Source: Podospora pseudoanserina (taxonomy: Eukaryota > Ascomycota > Sordariomycetes > Sordariales > Podosporaceae). Taken from it: a stretch of 64,000 nt of DNA. Made by a program: the position numbers and the translations under genes. Positions 23,884 through 35,885 of this stretch are shown one piece after another; positions within the stretch are counted from its first letter, which is position 1, and each line of letters begins with the position of its first letter. Location of the stretch: the NCBI RefSeq assembly GCF_035222485.1, contig NC_085921.1, positions 3,100,001 through 3,164,000 on the forward strand, read 5' to 3'. The notes beneath the pieces were generated by a model that saw only the letters and a program-made list of their open reading frames with translations, did not search any database and had not been told where the DNA came from.

Positions 23884-26800
23884 ATGGAGGACTACGATGT
23901 TATCGAGCACAGCGACACAGCATTGGGCCCTGAAGTCGTGGCTCGGATACGCGACTGGCTCCAGCCAACCGACTACACAGCCGAATCGGGCGAATATTAT
24001 CGTCACCTGTCGTCTCAAGCACCCGGCACAGGCCTGTGGCTTTGCCAAACAGACGAGTATAAAAAATGGCACGGCTCACCAGATCATGGCAGCTTATGGA
24101 TCAAGGGCGTTCCGGGAGCAGGGAAATCTGTCATGGCAGCGAGCATCATCAGGCATCTAGAGACGACAGAGAACTGCCCGGTACTCTTCTTCTTTTTCCG
24201 AAACATTGTTGCTGCCAACTATTCTCCTCGCGCTCTTCTCCAAGATTGGCTTGCGCAACTTTTGCCCTTCTCTCCCAAGCTCCAGCTCGCACTCCAATCA
24301 CAGCTGAATACTGACCTGGCAATCATCTCCAACAATGATCTTTTTGACCATTTCCTCAGCGGAATATCCTGCGTCCCAAGACTCTATTGTGTTGCTGATG
24401 CCCTGGATGAGATGAACACGGACAGCAGACCATTCCTCGACAAGTTCAACCGCCTCGCCACGCACCGCCCAGGCTCCTTGAAGCTTCTCCTGACAAGTAG
24501 ACCAAAACAGTATCTCCAGAGCGCGTTGCGAGACACCTCGATTGTGCACATTAGTCTGCAACGGCATCTGGTGGATGTTGACATTGTTTCATATCTCAAT
24601 TGTCGGCTTGAAAAGCTCTCCACAATGAACAATGCTGTGGAAAAGAACCAGCTTGTTGACCTGGTTGCTAAAAGGTCGGGGGGATTGTTTCTTTATGCCA
24701 AGTTGACCATGGACCAGATGGTGAGTCATTTCTAGGCGATTATTACCTTGCTACCTAGTTTACTGACGTGCAAGCAGGAAGAGGCTCTGTCTAGGCAGGA
24801 CCAAGTCGACATTTGTGCTCTGGAAGCATCACTCCCCATTGGATTGGAGGAAACATACGCCAACTTGTTGCAGAAACATCGTCAGGAGAGCCAGGTCGAC
24901 CTCGAGTTCCAGGTTTTTGTCTTGGAAACTATCACCCATGCGTCACGTCCATTGCGACTGACTGAGCTCGCCAGCCTCGCCGGATGTCTGAGCACCATTA
25001 ATGAACCTTTGACACACTGGAAACAGCTCATTAGTACCTGCTGTGGGCCACTTATTCAGGTGTTGGAAAACGAGACTCTCCAAGTTATCCACCACTCCTT
25101 CACCGAGTTTCTGAGAGGTGACGGCCGAAATAGCCCAAGTGGAACTGAGCCTTCTTCGGCCTTTCCAGTCATTGACTCAACAATTGCCCACAAGAACGTG
25201 GCTCTTCGATGCTTGGGGTATGTTCAATCGCTTCCACTCCCAAGCGTAAAACAACGCAGGTCATACCGCGAGCAATCTGACGATCGCCGCAATGTCTGTT
25301 TACTCCATCCATTCTTCGATTATGCTATGGAGAACTGGGTGTATCACGCGAGCCGATATGATGCGAGAGACCACGGCTTTTTTCACACCATTTTGTGCTT
25401 TCTGACGCCCGATAACCTGGCCTTTCGGCAGTGGACAGTGCCTCCGTGGTATCTGGACACCGGCAACCCCTCTGAAGGGATTCCCATTGCTTTACATGTC
25501 GCAGCACATGCTGGGATGTACGAGTTCTGCCTTTGGCTCATAAACGAACAAAAGATGTCTGTTTCGTCAATCGCCAGCGACCGTCGAACGCCATTGCACA
25601 GGGCGGCAGAAAAAGGTCACGGCAAGGTTGCCTCACTCCTAATCCAATACGGCAGCGATCCGAACCCTGAAGATATATACGGATTAAAGCCTATTCACCT
25701 GGCAGCACGTTATAACCACGCTGATGTGGTCTCGACTTTGCTTCAAGCGGGGGTTGAGCCTGACACACCAACAACGAACGAGGATGATGAAAACCCCGAC
25801 TACTATGACGCTGGAAGAGATTTGCGAGAAAACAGGCCAGGCGAATGTGCAATCTATTATGCAAGTCGATATGGCCATCTGGAGACACTGGAGGCGCTGA
25901 TTCCCTATTGCGCGCCGTCTGCGTTGGAGAAGATGCTCTGCGAATGTTGTCGTTTCGATCGTACTGAGGCTGCGGCTGCAGTCTTGGCACACTTGTCTAT
26001 TCCAGTGGATGCTTCGTACAGTGGAGCAACTGCACTCTACTTTGCGTGTGGGAATACCAATACCGACTTGGTCCAAGCCCTTATTGATCATGGTGCCGAT
26101 TCCAAGGCCCTATCAGTATTGGCATCACTCGCAACAGACTACGGCGGGCCGGCGGTAGAGGAGGTCGATGAAGACACGGATGAAGGAACGAAACTCGTAT
26201 TCCAGTCCTATTGGTATCTAGATGCGAAACTAGCCCCTTTGCATCGCTTGGTGCAGAGTTGGAACTACAACAATGATGCAGCTTGTCAGGTCATCCTTCG
26301 AATTCTTTTGGATGCAGGCGCTGATATGGAACAGCTAAACGGCGATGGAGTAACTGCATTACTTTTGGCAGCGTCATTCTCGTGTAGCTTTCCATTCAGT
26401 TCATCGACAGCACCGTGCGTGCCTGCTTTGAGGGCATTACTGGCCTCGGGAGCAAATATCAAGGCAACCTGCCCGAACGGTAACAAAGCATTGCATTATG
26501 CCTTGGGACAAGATCAAGAAAGCCTGGAGGCCATGAGAATTCTTTTGGAACATGAAGAGGGCCAACAAGAAAGACGGTCTCTGGACACACTCCGCCCTCC
26601 TGGGAAGGTCGCGTCGGCTGACTTGGCTGACAGCGAAGCTCTGTCGTCCAGGTTCATAGAGTACTTTGTGCGAGGCGGCCTTGATCCCAGTTACGAATTC
26701 TACAAGGGCAAAACCATGTTGGAGGCGGTAATGTATCAAAATCCCGGACTGTTCCAGACCTTGTTCTCCCTCTGCAAGGACGAGTCACTGAAGCAGCGAT

Positions 26801-29800
26801 GTTGGTTTGCTTTATCAGGCAAATGGCCCACCAGGGAGAGCTGCATTCAATATCTCAAGATCATGGTCGCGCAAGGCATGGATCCGAACATCACACCGGA
26901 AGGTGGCCGGCCATTATACCTGCGCTTTTACAGGTACGATGACTTGCTTCAAGCTCTTGAGCTGGCAGGAGCCAAGGCCAGCGTGGTGGATGCCAATGGA
27001 AACAATGTTTTGCATCTTTTGTGCAAACTTGGCCGGGTGGAACGGTCTCAGCTGGAACACTTTATTGCACGTGGTGCCAACCCTCTTGCTACCACTCTGG
27101 AGGGTGATACTTTGCTTCATCTTGTCGCTACGTGGTACGGAGGTCAGGGAGACCAGCCTGACTTTGTACAATGGCTGATTAGCCTCGGAATATCCGCAGA
27201 TGCTACCAATACCTCTGGGCAGACTCCTCTTCATGTGCATCTACAGCATGGGAAAAGTCGACAGCAGGATGGCCACCTCTTCATCCACACAAAACTTTTC
27301 TTTTTTGACGCGGTGGGTTCGGTCAATCTGGAAATTCCTGATAAGAATGGCTTCAATGCTCTTCACTTGGCTTGTACAAAGTCAGAAAGCGACCTGGCCA
27401 TACTTCTCGCTGCTGGAGCAAGCTTATTTTCGCGTACTGCTGATGGGCAAAATGCCCTACACCTTGCATGCCGAGCCAGGAAGGCCGATGTCGTGAGCCG
27501 CGTACTTGGGCTGCTTGGGGATGAGAGCAGCAACACGGATGGTGCTTTCAACATGATCAACAAACAGGATAACGGAGGGAGGACCCCCTTACATTATGCT
27601 TGCGTTAGCGGAGAAGTTGAAACTGTGGATATTCTTCTGAGATCTGGAGCCAACGTCAATGTGGAAGATTTGCATGGTCATACGCCACTGCATTTGTGCG
27701 CTCAATTCAGGACAGAACTAACGCTCTGGGACTTGTCTGGATACAAAAGAGATCCTGATCTTGGTGGTGTCGATGATTTCTATTTCCCAGCCATGAACAT
27801 CATTATCAAGATGCTTTTGGATGCTGGTGCAGACGCTAAAGGTTGTGCTTCACGCGAGACAGCAACGCCTTTGCAGATGGCTATTGACATAGGTTGTACC
27901 GAGTTCATTCACGCATTCTATGCCCAGCATAACATGTCGGTCAACTCAGGGAGGACTCTGTCAAGCGATGACCTCAGCAGGGAAACTGCCAGAGTTGATG
28001 TGGCCTCCCCACTGTTAAATCAGCGTCTCGACAAATATCTGGATGGATCAGGGAAGCCTGTGCTTGAATTGCTTTTGGACAATCCCAGCCGATACTTGCG
28101 GCTTCTTACACCCGACGATGCAGCAAGTCTGATCAACCACGGATTCAGCAATAACCGGCATGATGGCAGATATTACCAGGTGCTCCTGGAGATGATGCAA
28201 TCTTCCGAATATCTACTGTTGGCGAGGCAGGTGTCCGGGCTGATTCATTATTACAGCTCTCCTGACAACCTCAGGCTTTATCTTCAAACGGTGCGATCCC
28301 AGTCAACGACAAATTCCTGGATGTCGACCTGGGTGGGACGTTACTTTGGCACGCGAGCCCTTACCCCTCTACAGATCATCTGTGAATCACAGCGTCCTAG
28401 CATGGTGTTGTTAAGATACTTGCTGGGAACGCCTCAGGTGGATGCCAACACACGGTGCATCATGGTTGACCGGAAAAAGGGAGAGTTAATTTCTGGTGGT
28501 ACAGCACTTCATCGACTTGCTGTTGTAGACTTCCGGTGGAAGCTGGATGCTATCCGCTACCTGCTCGCCACCGGTGCCGACATCAATGCGCTTAACGAGA
28601 CTTGCGAGTCACCTCTTCACGTTGCTGCCTGCGGTGAATTTCAGAATTATCATCGGCACGGACCAGACCGGTTCAGTGATAACCGGAGTCTCGACGCTGT
28701 CCGAATCCTTCTCGATCATGGAGCCGATCCTGATCTCCTGGATGAAAAGGGCCTTGCCGCGATCCATAAGGCATGCATGCACTTTGATCAATCAACAAGT
28801 CGCGAAATTATCCAAGAGCTTCTTTCCAAGGGGGCAAGTGCCCTGGTTGGCGTCAGAAGCCCTCTGTTTGAAGCCGTACGGTACCACAACCTTCCAGCCT
28901 TCGAAGTACTGCTGGAGCATGGACTTGACGTCAATACGGTCTATGATGAAGGACCGATCATATTCCCCCAAAATGGCAACCCGATTGATGAGACAAAGCC
29001 TCGACGACGTTGTCTGCTTTGGTTCATGGCCATCGTTTCCTGTTGGCCCCTTGCTAGGTCACCTGTAACCTTGTCAATGGTGCGCATTATGGTCGAACAT
29101 GGGGCGGATCTGTACCTCCCTTTAAACGACGAAGAGACGGTGTGTCATTATCTCTTCGAGTTCGCAAAACGGGAGATCGTGGAGGCATTGTTGCAGGAAC
29201 CCTGTGTCTCACGGATTGACTTCAATCGTCCCTGTCAGTCTGGTCAAACGATCTTGATGGCGGCCTGCAGACGAGCTATCGAATGGAGGCCTCATGACTT
29301 GAAGGATGGATTAAAGCCGGCTTGGCTACCGTTGCAAACCCTGAGATTGAACTTGGGGATCAAACCTGATGCTACCGCTGTTGACAATGCTGGCCAGACG
29401 TCTCTTCATCATCTTTTGCAAAATAAAGCGAGCACGGAGGATGAGATTCTTCATTTTATGAGGGACGAGGGTGTTGCTTCTACTCTCTTGACCAAGGATA
29501 ACAATGGGTTTTCGCCTCTTCATTATGCCCTCAAGCTGCTCCGGCCGAGAGTGTGCGAGTTTCTTTGCGACAAAGGAGCCGACATTCTCGAACCGGACCC
29601 GAGTGGTTCTTTTACTCTTCACCACATTGCGGCACAGTGTGTTCAGACGGCTCGGTCATTTGCCGATCCAACGGATGGAGCATGGGACTGGAACCCAATC
29701 CCCCATTCAACAACCTACTTTGATGATTGCCTGGCGCTCTGGAAAAGGTGTCTGAAGGAAGGAGCGTCAATCAACGCACCCGACCGAGATGGAAACACAC

Positions 29801-30207
29801 CGTTGCACGTTTTTGTAGTGTCTCCAGACGCATGGACACCGCGTAAATACCCAGGGGATGAGGATGAGTATGATCCTGTGGCGTGCCATTTGAAGCGGTA
29901 CAAACAGCTTTTCCCGCCAGACAGTGGTGTTGATATATGGGCTTCCAATCGGGAGGGGGAGACGGTCTTGCATAGGATTGCTGGTCACTGTGTGAAAAGA
30001 CGATGGGATGGAATCCTGGCGACACATCCTGGGAGACCGTCGGATGTGAAGCATATGCCGCATGATAAACAGCTTTTTGAAGCGTTTTTGAAGATGGGGG
30101 CGGATCCATTGAAGGAGGATGTGAAGGGGAGGAGTGCGCTGGATGTGGCGATTGCTTGGGGGAAGAAGTATATTTTGGACTTGGTTGCTTTGGATGGCGG
30201 GTCTTAA
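23884..30207 (+). CDS. NACHT-ankyrin repeat NLR-like protein
   Basis: Exons 23884..24720 and 24778..30207 join in phase 0 over a 57-base intron to give 2,088 residues. Seen: a short N-terminal segment, P-loop GVPGAGKS at 75-82, Walker B-like LYCVADALDE at about 167-176, LTSRP sensor-like motif, a winged-helix-like part, then ankyrin repeats from about residue 515 to the C-terminus (for instance RTPLHRAAEKGH, NALHLACRARK, GRTPLHYACVSGE, NTPLHVFV). More than twenty repeats seem present, some degenerate. Known: fungal NACHT proteins with repeats are STAND switches, some acting in incompatibility. There is no N-terminal effector domain such as HET or a lipase-like fold, so the signal output may need a partner protein. 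Repeats are diverged, not the near-identical type that shuffles fast. Confidence 0.94.
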
Positions 30208-30780
30208 GGGTTCGTGAATTGGATGGTATCGAGGAAGGTAAGGCTAACCTGAGCAGATGGATGGGGTTATATTCAATGATTACATCTTATATTTACATGG
30301 GCATGGTCCGTCGCTTTCACAGGGCTCTTTTGTCATACAATATCGCCGCGTTTCAATTCATCCTTCCAAGCAGCCGTCTGATTGTTTAAAGCGTGCATGT
30401 TTTGTGGACGAAGACGGGTGTTTAAAACGGATGGGGCAGGAGGTTAAAAAAAAATTCTATTAATCCGAGCTTTTGCTATTTCTTTTCACCAACAATCTTA
30501 GCTTTTGTTGTATTCTTTATGCTTAGATTAAGATGCTAGAAGGCTCTGAATAGAGTATTATCCGAACTTATGCTGTCTATCTTTAGCTAGGACTGACAGG
30601 TTGAATGGTTTAGAACAAAGGTTAGAAGGCTCGGCATAGAATGACAAGTAACTGGCTATAATATCAGCCCTCTTTTTCCTCATAATGGATGCAGCGCACA
30701 TGCGATTCAGGGATACGGTAACAGCTACAAAGGAGATCCTTATGTACCCCACCTCTTAAAAGCTTCTCCACCAATCAAAA
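30208..30780. other. Intergenic, AT-rich
   Basis: This 573-base stretch after the NACHT-ankyrin gene is AT-rich, with repeated CTTAG/TTAGA-type words. No gene is supported. It may hold decayed repeat DNA. Confidence 0.5.
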
Positions 30781-30868
30781 CCCCTTGTGGTGTAGTTGGC
30801 TATCACGTTCGGCTGTAAAGGAATTTATTGATACCGAAAGGTCACCGGCTCGATTCCGGTCGAGGGGA
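30781..30868 (+). tRNA. Probable tRNA-Tyr (GTA) with 14-base intron
   Basis: The sequence folds as a complete cloverleaf: acceptor CCCCTTG/CGAGGGG, D stem GTG/CAC, anticodon stem TTCGG/CCGAA, T stem ACCGG/CCGGT, discriminator A. Removing 30819..30832 leaves a seven-base loop CTGTAAA with anticodon GTA at 30815-30817. The C1-G72 pair and A73 are identity marks of eukaryotic tRNA-Tyr, and part of the intron (TTTAT) can pair with the anticodon region. The A box TGGTGTAGTTGG is good; the T loop has C instead of T at position 54, which weakens the B box. A decayed copy is possible. Confidence 0.68.
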
Positions 30869-31458
30869 CTATCTTTTGCAGCTTTTCCTCATCTCTCCAT
30901 TCTCTCGTCAAGATACCATGGTGTTTGATTCTGAGTTATATTTTTTACCCTCCGGCTTTTTGCTACTTATAGGTCGTCAATGCTTGCTTATATTCATGGG
31001 GCAGCATCGACCTTTTGTCTATATCTGATAGAAAGGCAACAATTACAAAACCGGCGACTTTGACAATCTTCCAGCCACATGCCAAAGTCGAGATATGTCA
31101 AATCTCTGATGGCTACCTGTCCGAAGGAGGGGGTCACTGACATCGTTGTGGGTAGCTGTCCAACGAATCAGATGTCTTGATCCAGGATGTCCGTTTTTCA
31201 CCTATTGTGGCAAGCCACTCATAGTCGCTCACAACCACACCTTTACGCGACACATCGGACAAACGATGCGGAGAACTGTGGCTTGACGTCACGGGTCGTA
31301 CGAGGAATCTGGATTTCTGTCAATGCATGGGCGTCATCCCAACACTCGCTCGTCTCTTGCTTGAGTATTTCAACGTCTGTCTCAGCCACATTTCATTCTT
31401 TGGATACTTTACAGACTTAATATCGACAAGGAAATTGACAATCATCCATCAAGGCACA
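30869..31458. other. Intergenic, no gene seen
   Basis: About 590 bases from the tRNA to the start of the 11-residue-repeat gene. No coding or repeat feature is supported; the right end is its promoter and leader. Confidence 0.5.
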
Positions 31459-32755
31459 ATGCCGAGCACTACCCAAGCCAAGGTTAAGCAACAGCCGGTT
31501 GCGGTGGCGTGTAAGTGGCCCCTGAACTGGATCCACATTGCCTGAAAGGGGAAACTTATTCGTTCATCTCACATCAGCATCGACGTCGAAGAAGGCACCG
31601 GCTGCGTCTGTCTCCAAGGCTGTCAAGAAGACAACGACATCGTCGTCTTCGAAGCCTACCACAACATCGTCAACCAAGCCGACCAGAACAGCAAGCACCA
31701 AGCCTAAAGATGTGACCTCTTATGCCACCAGCAAAACTCCAGCCCAGGCGAGGTCCGCGGCTAAGAAGCTGGCACCGGCTGTCGCATCCACGCCGGCAAC
31801 ACAGTCCTCCCCAAAGCCTAACTTCAGACCAGTCACCATGACAGCTCATACGAAGAAGGCTCTTGGGGTGTCCAGCCCGTCCAGCGTCAATAAGTCGGTG
31901 CCCATCGGACAGGTCAAGACCACCGCCGCCGTTCGATCTCCTGTCCCTGCCCGGCCTGCTCCCACTGCTGCGCGAGTCCCAGCCGCCTCCCCAGTCATGC
32001 CAAAGACTGCGACTTCCCAGCCCAGGACAAAGCCTGCTGTTTCTGCTGCTCCAGTCAAGGCCTCTCCTCAACCTCCTGCCGTTACTCAAACCCAGAGTCC
32101 CACGCCCCGAAAGAAAAAATACGCCCCTGAAGCTCACATCCCAACCTCAAACTTCACCAAACAGCTCTCCACCACGGTTGGAGGTGTGGCTCAGGGTGTA
32201 GGGAGAACCGTCGGCGGCGTGGGTCAAGGCGTGGGGAGAACTGTCGGGGGAGTCACGCAAGGAGTTGGGCAGACAGCGTCCGGCCTGACCACTGATGCAC
32301 TTGACACCCTGAACCGCACTACCAACTCGCTCGGTCGGGGTGATCTCTATGGCACTGTCGGGGGAGTTGCAGGCGGTGTCGGGAATACTGTCGGGAACAC
32401 TACCAAGAACCTTGGGGGTGCTGTCGGGGGAGTTACAAGAGGGTTAGGGGATACTGTCAATCAGACTACGGACGGGCTAGGGAATGCGATCGGGGGACCT
32501 GTTGGTGGGTTGACGAAAGGGGTTGGGGGTGCTGTTGGGGGGGTTACGAGGGGGGTGGGGGATACGGTTGGGGGTGTTACGAGGGGATTGGGCAATACGG
32601 TTGGGAATACTGCTGGTGCTTTGGGAAGAGGAGACTTGGGAGGTGTGGTTGGGGGTTTGGTTGGTGGGTTGGGGGAGACAGTTGGGGAGGTTGGAAAGGG
32701 GGTGGGAGGGATTTTGAGTCCAGTATTGGGGGGTGTTCTGGGAGGTGGGAAGTAG
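31459..32755 (+). CDS. Protein with C-terminal 11-residue Gly/Val/Thr repeats
   Basis: Exons 31459..31510 and 31578..32755 join over a 67-base intron to give 409 residues. Seen: a first half rich in Ser, Thr, Lys, Ala and Pro, predicted disordered and basic, and from about residue 217 to the end a tandem 11-residue repeat with the theme TVGGVxxGVGx, about 15-17 units with short GRGDL-type breaks. No signal peptide. Known: 11-residue repeats of this spacing occur in perilipins, synucleins and some LEA proteins, where they form amphipathic helices of 3/11 periodicity on membranes or lipid droplets. Here Gly content is high, so helix formation is not certain. Function is not assigned. The exon-1 join makes MPSTTQAKVKQQ the N-terminus. 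Confidence 0.85.
32171..32750 (+). repeat. 33-base coding repeat array
   Basis: Codons for the 11-residue unit repeat at 33-base steps, with words such as GTCGGGGGAGTT recurring. Copies are diverged at the DNA level. The strand is strongly G-rich in its last 250 bases. Confidence 0.8.
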
Positions 32756-33331
32756 GTCTGTAGGAGAGTGGTGGTTGTTTCTGGGGGTAGTGATGGGGTT
32801 GAGATACACGAGTTGCCTGAATGTGGTCATCCGCATCGAGATAACAAACGTCCTGCACTATTGAAGTTATGAAACTACCTAGCGAAAGATGATGCCTGTG
32901 TGTTGTACACTTGTCCAGCAAGTTGATGTTAACGATTAGCCAAAAAGATCTATATCGAAACGGTTCTCGTCATTCTTCATACTCGCTCACAAAACAGAAT
33001 CGAACATCTTTGTTTTGTTTTGTTAGTTTGTTGTTTGTCGTTGGTTTTCGCTTCTGTAACCTTTGTATCTGGATAATGGGGAAAGAGAAGAAAGCAAAAG
33101 GCAGACCCTTGGTCAACAAAGTCAAACATCAAGTAAGGAAAGCAGAATCGGATAGGTGGCACCAGAAACATATACCCAAAACAAAACCCAAAATAGAAAG
33201 GCAGATCCAGTCATGGTAAGCCAGCTTGACCACGCTGAAGCTTGAAAGATGGAACTGGTAAGCCAATGGTGATAGCCATGGACTCCCTTCCGCCTCGATG
33301 TTATTTGGACCCCAAAGTGCACCTCAGTCCA
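32756..33331. other. Intergenic between convergent genes
   Basis: This 576-base stretch holds the 3' ends of two convergent genes. A 47-codon Lys-rich open frame at 33076 is not supported as a gene. Confidence 0.5.
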
Positions 33332-33967
33332 TCACTGAGCATATCCGCGGGTCCAATACTGATACTGTTGGGAGCCTGCAACGCTTTGGTCATAGTCCAC
33401 AGGCCCATAATTTGGCGCCTGCTGCAAGTCGAAGTTGTTCCCACCGGCAGGTTGCGACAGATTGCACGGGTAGAAGTTCCCATGAGCGATGTAGTACCGG
33501 TTCCCGCAAGAGTCATAGACGGTCCCATCAGGGGCAGGGTACCAGGTCGTTCCGTTAGCATCAGTATAGGGGTTAAGCTTGGTTTGCTTCTCGGTCGATG
33601 CAGGCTGTGCGTGGCCCTTGTGGCGATATTGGAGAGGTCGGTGTGACGGAGGTACCGACCAGCGCCAGCCTTGAGAGTGATCGCGGACATCGGTGGACAC
33701 AGGTGTTGTGCCGTACTTCGAATCCGCGGTCTTTTTTCCATATGATCGAGAGCCAGAGGAGGAACCCCCCCGTGGCTGAGTGTCGACTCTGGCTTTGCCC
33801 TTGCCCTTGTCAGAAGAAAGGTCTTCACTGTAACACCATTCCGGCTGGGAGGGGACAGTTCTGTGGCAATTTCCATCTTCGTATAAGGATCTGTACGGGC
33901 TACACTCGTCGTAGGGGTCTTCTGCGCGGGTCACGCCGTAGCCACCATCATCATCATAACGAGACAT
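33332..33967 (-). CDS. Orphan Tyr/Gly/Gln-rich protein
   Basis: One exon, 211 residues, ATG at 33967. Seen: an N-terminus rich in Asp, Tyr and Gly (MSRYDDDGGYGV), a central basic Ser/Gly part, and a Tyr/Gln-rich C-terminus; a segment TDANGTTWYPAPDGTVYDSCG near residue 135 has regular Trp/Tyr spacing. No signal peptide or membrane helix. It is probably largely disordered. The composition resembles the protein at 37056..37979, and the motif order T-x-AN-x2-TW is shared, so the two may be distant paralogues. Function unknown; with no homology evidence the gene call rests on frame length, ATG placement and even codon use. Confidence 0.55.
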   Translation of the reverse strand: MSRYDDDGGYGVTRAEDPYDECSPYRSLYEDGNCHRTVPSQPEWCYSEDLSSDKGKGKARVDTQPRGGSSSGSRSYGKKTADSKYGTTPVSTDVRDHSQGWRWSVPPSHRPLQYRHKGHAQPASTEKQTKLNPYTDANGTTWYPAPDGTVYDSCGNRYYIAHGNFYPCNLSQPAGGNNFDLQQAPNYGPVDYDQSVAGSQQYQYWTRGYAQ

Positions 33968-35312
33968 GTTGAGGGGAAGGTCTTTGGATGCTTCGGGAGA
34001 CGTATTGTCAATTTGCGAGCTTGCAGGATGCTGTTGCGCTGCACAAGATTCTGCACCAGTGTCGATAACAATCTGGTTGGAATGGTTGTGGGAAGGCTCT
34101 TCAAAGAGGACTGGAGGTCTTTAAGTACTTGGAACGCTCCATGATCACGGCGGCCGAGAAGGTGACCATTGAGGAGCTCAGTGTCCATCATGTCGTTCGA
34201 CGACATGTTCAGCAGAGTACAAAATACCCAAACGGCTCAGGTCTGAGCTCACTATTCCCGGCTTACTGGGAAAGAGCTACCCAGAGGGGGTGTGAGCCAG
34301 GAATAGAAGGCTCAACAGAAGAGAGGCAACACTTACTAGCCACTTAGGGGGGATTACCCTTTTATTTTTCACTCAGGCAGGTACAAAAGGCTCACCTTTC
34401 GAGCCGCTCATCTTTTTAAGCCCGTAATTAATTCCTCAGACTAGGTACTTGAGCCAGTGGAAGAAGAGGGGCTTACCAGTACCCGCAGTCACCGAAATGG
34501 TTTGCGTAGCCAAGTTTCGTGTGTTGTCACGTACCCCAAGATCGTGTCGAGTCTGCTTCATTTTCGAGCAGCTGGGAAATTCTGCCACAAAGTCCAAAGA
34601 TTGTGATACCACATCTTGCTTCACGGCACGAGCGATAGTGGGGGACGCGGGGTGTGTAACTCTCTGGTAGGGATGAATTATTACCTACCTGGCTGAACGA
34701 GCATTTTCCTGGAGACACACTTGTCGTGCAATGCACTCTGTCCCCGTTTGGAGGTGACATCGTCGTACCGGCATCTCAATCTGGACTCTCGCATCATGCG
34801 CGTCAAAATCTCGATCATGGTGTCGCCGATCAAGTCCACGTCAGCCTCTTGAGCCCCAGCTCCATCAAACATCTGTCATCTTTATTTCAACGATAGATCC
34901 CACACCGCTGATGCCGACCGGAGGACTGCAGAAGCCGCAATGACGCTATCGATCGTTTGAGAAGGACGCTGAAGTCTGGATGGTGCAGTTATCCTTGCCA
35001 ACGAAAATGACCTCCTCACGACCAAGGCCTGCTTGCTGACGGAGTGTAATCTGTCGTAGGGCAGATGATGTTTAACAGTGGCAAGAGGAACTTCCATTTA
35101 GCTCTCTGGGGATATATCTATATGGCACCGTATCACACCACCGGTCATTTTCCACTGGCGAACCAAACTATCATTGACCCAAGACTTATTCCTTTATCTT
35201 TCGCCTTTTCATTGCAGCATAGCCACTAGACAAGGCCTCACAGTCAGTCTCGCATTCCCCTGTCAGCGACCAAAGTCACCCACATGTCTCGTCAACCGTT
35301 CTTTCGGTGAAG
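33968..35312. other. Intergenic, one coding-like short frame
   Basis: This 1.35 kb stretch has no firm gene. A 63-codon frame on the minus strand (34681..34872) has protein-like composition and ends just after a good donor (GTAGGT), so a small spliced gene could lie here, but no convincing join was found. Confidence 0.4.
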
Positions 35313-35885
35313 ATGGCAAGGCAAAAGAAAGCACAACACCCGCCTCGCCAAGGTCAGGAGTACGCCCACGCCGAAGCTGGCCCTTCTTACAAACCCCGAT
35401 CGTCCCACATGTCAAGCAACCCTAACCCATCGTCTTCGAAGACGAACAAGCGAAAGGAACGGCAGCCCGAACCCACACCAGGGGGCATAATCGATATGGG
35501 CTCTTGGAGCAACCCCAAAGATGGTCAGCCGATGATGGCAGGTGGGCAAGGTCCACCTGGCCAGTTTCCACTCCAATCACAAAAGAATATGCACCAACAC
35601 TTCCAAAGCTGGCCGGAGCCTCTTGAAAACAAACAGCCCGAGGGCTTCTACCTCCAAGAAACATCCAAGAAACCCCATTTTGCCCAACAATATGAAGCCT
35701 GGTATGGCAAACACATGATCTCTCCAGAGATATACGGCGCCCAGATCTTTGTGGGCCCTCCTGTTGTGAACCCTGATGAGCAAGAGCCTCAATACGACGT
35801 AGATCTACACCGCGATCTTTATCAGTTACCTTCGTACGGCTCTTCTGCAAATGATCAGAACAACCCCCATGACACACAGTGGTAG
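35313..35885 (+). CDS. Orphan Pro/Gln-rich protein
   Basis: One exon of 190 residues from the ATG at 35313. Seen: a basic N-terminus (MARQKKAQHPPRQGQ), Ser/Asn/Lys-rich segment, Met/Gly/Gln-rich middle, and a Tyr/Pro/Asp-rich end finishing HDTQW. No signal peptide, membrane helix or known domain. Likely disordered. It sits between two other orphan low-complexity genes on the opposite strand. Confidence is limited because only frame length and composition support it. Confidence 0.5.
   Translation: MARQKKAQHPPRQGQEYAHAEAGPSYKPRSSHMSSNPNPSSSKTNKRKERQPEPTPGGIIDMGSWSNPKDGQPMMAGGQGPPGQFPLQSQKNMHQHFQSWPEPLENKQPEGFYLQETSKKPHFAQQYEAWYGKHMISPEIYGAQIFVGPPVVNPDEQEPQYDVDLHRDLYQLPSYGSSANDQNNPHDTQW

Noticed and set aside
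33076-33219. 47-codon Lys-rich open frame
   Set aside because: Too short, low complexity and placed in the 3' flank of two convergent genes.
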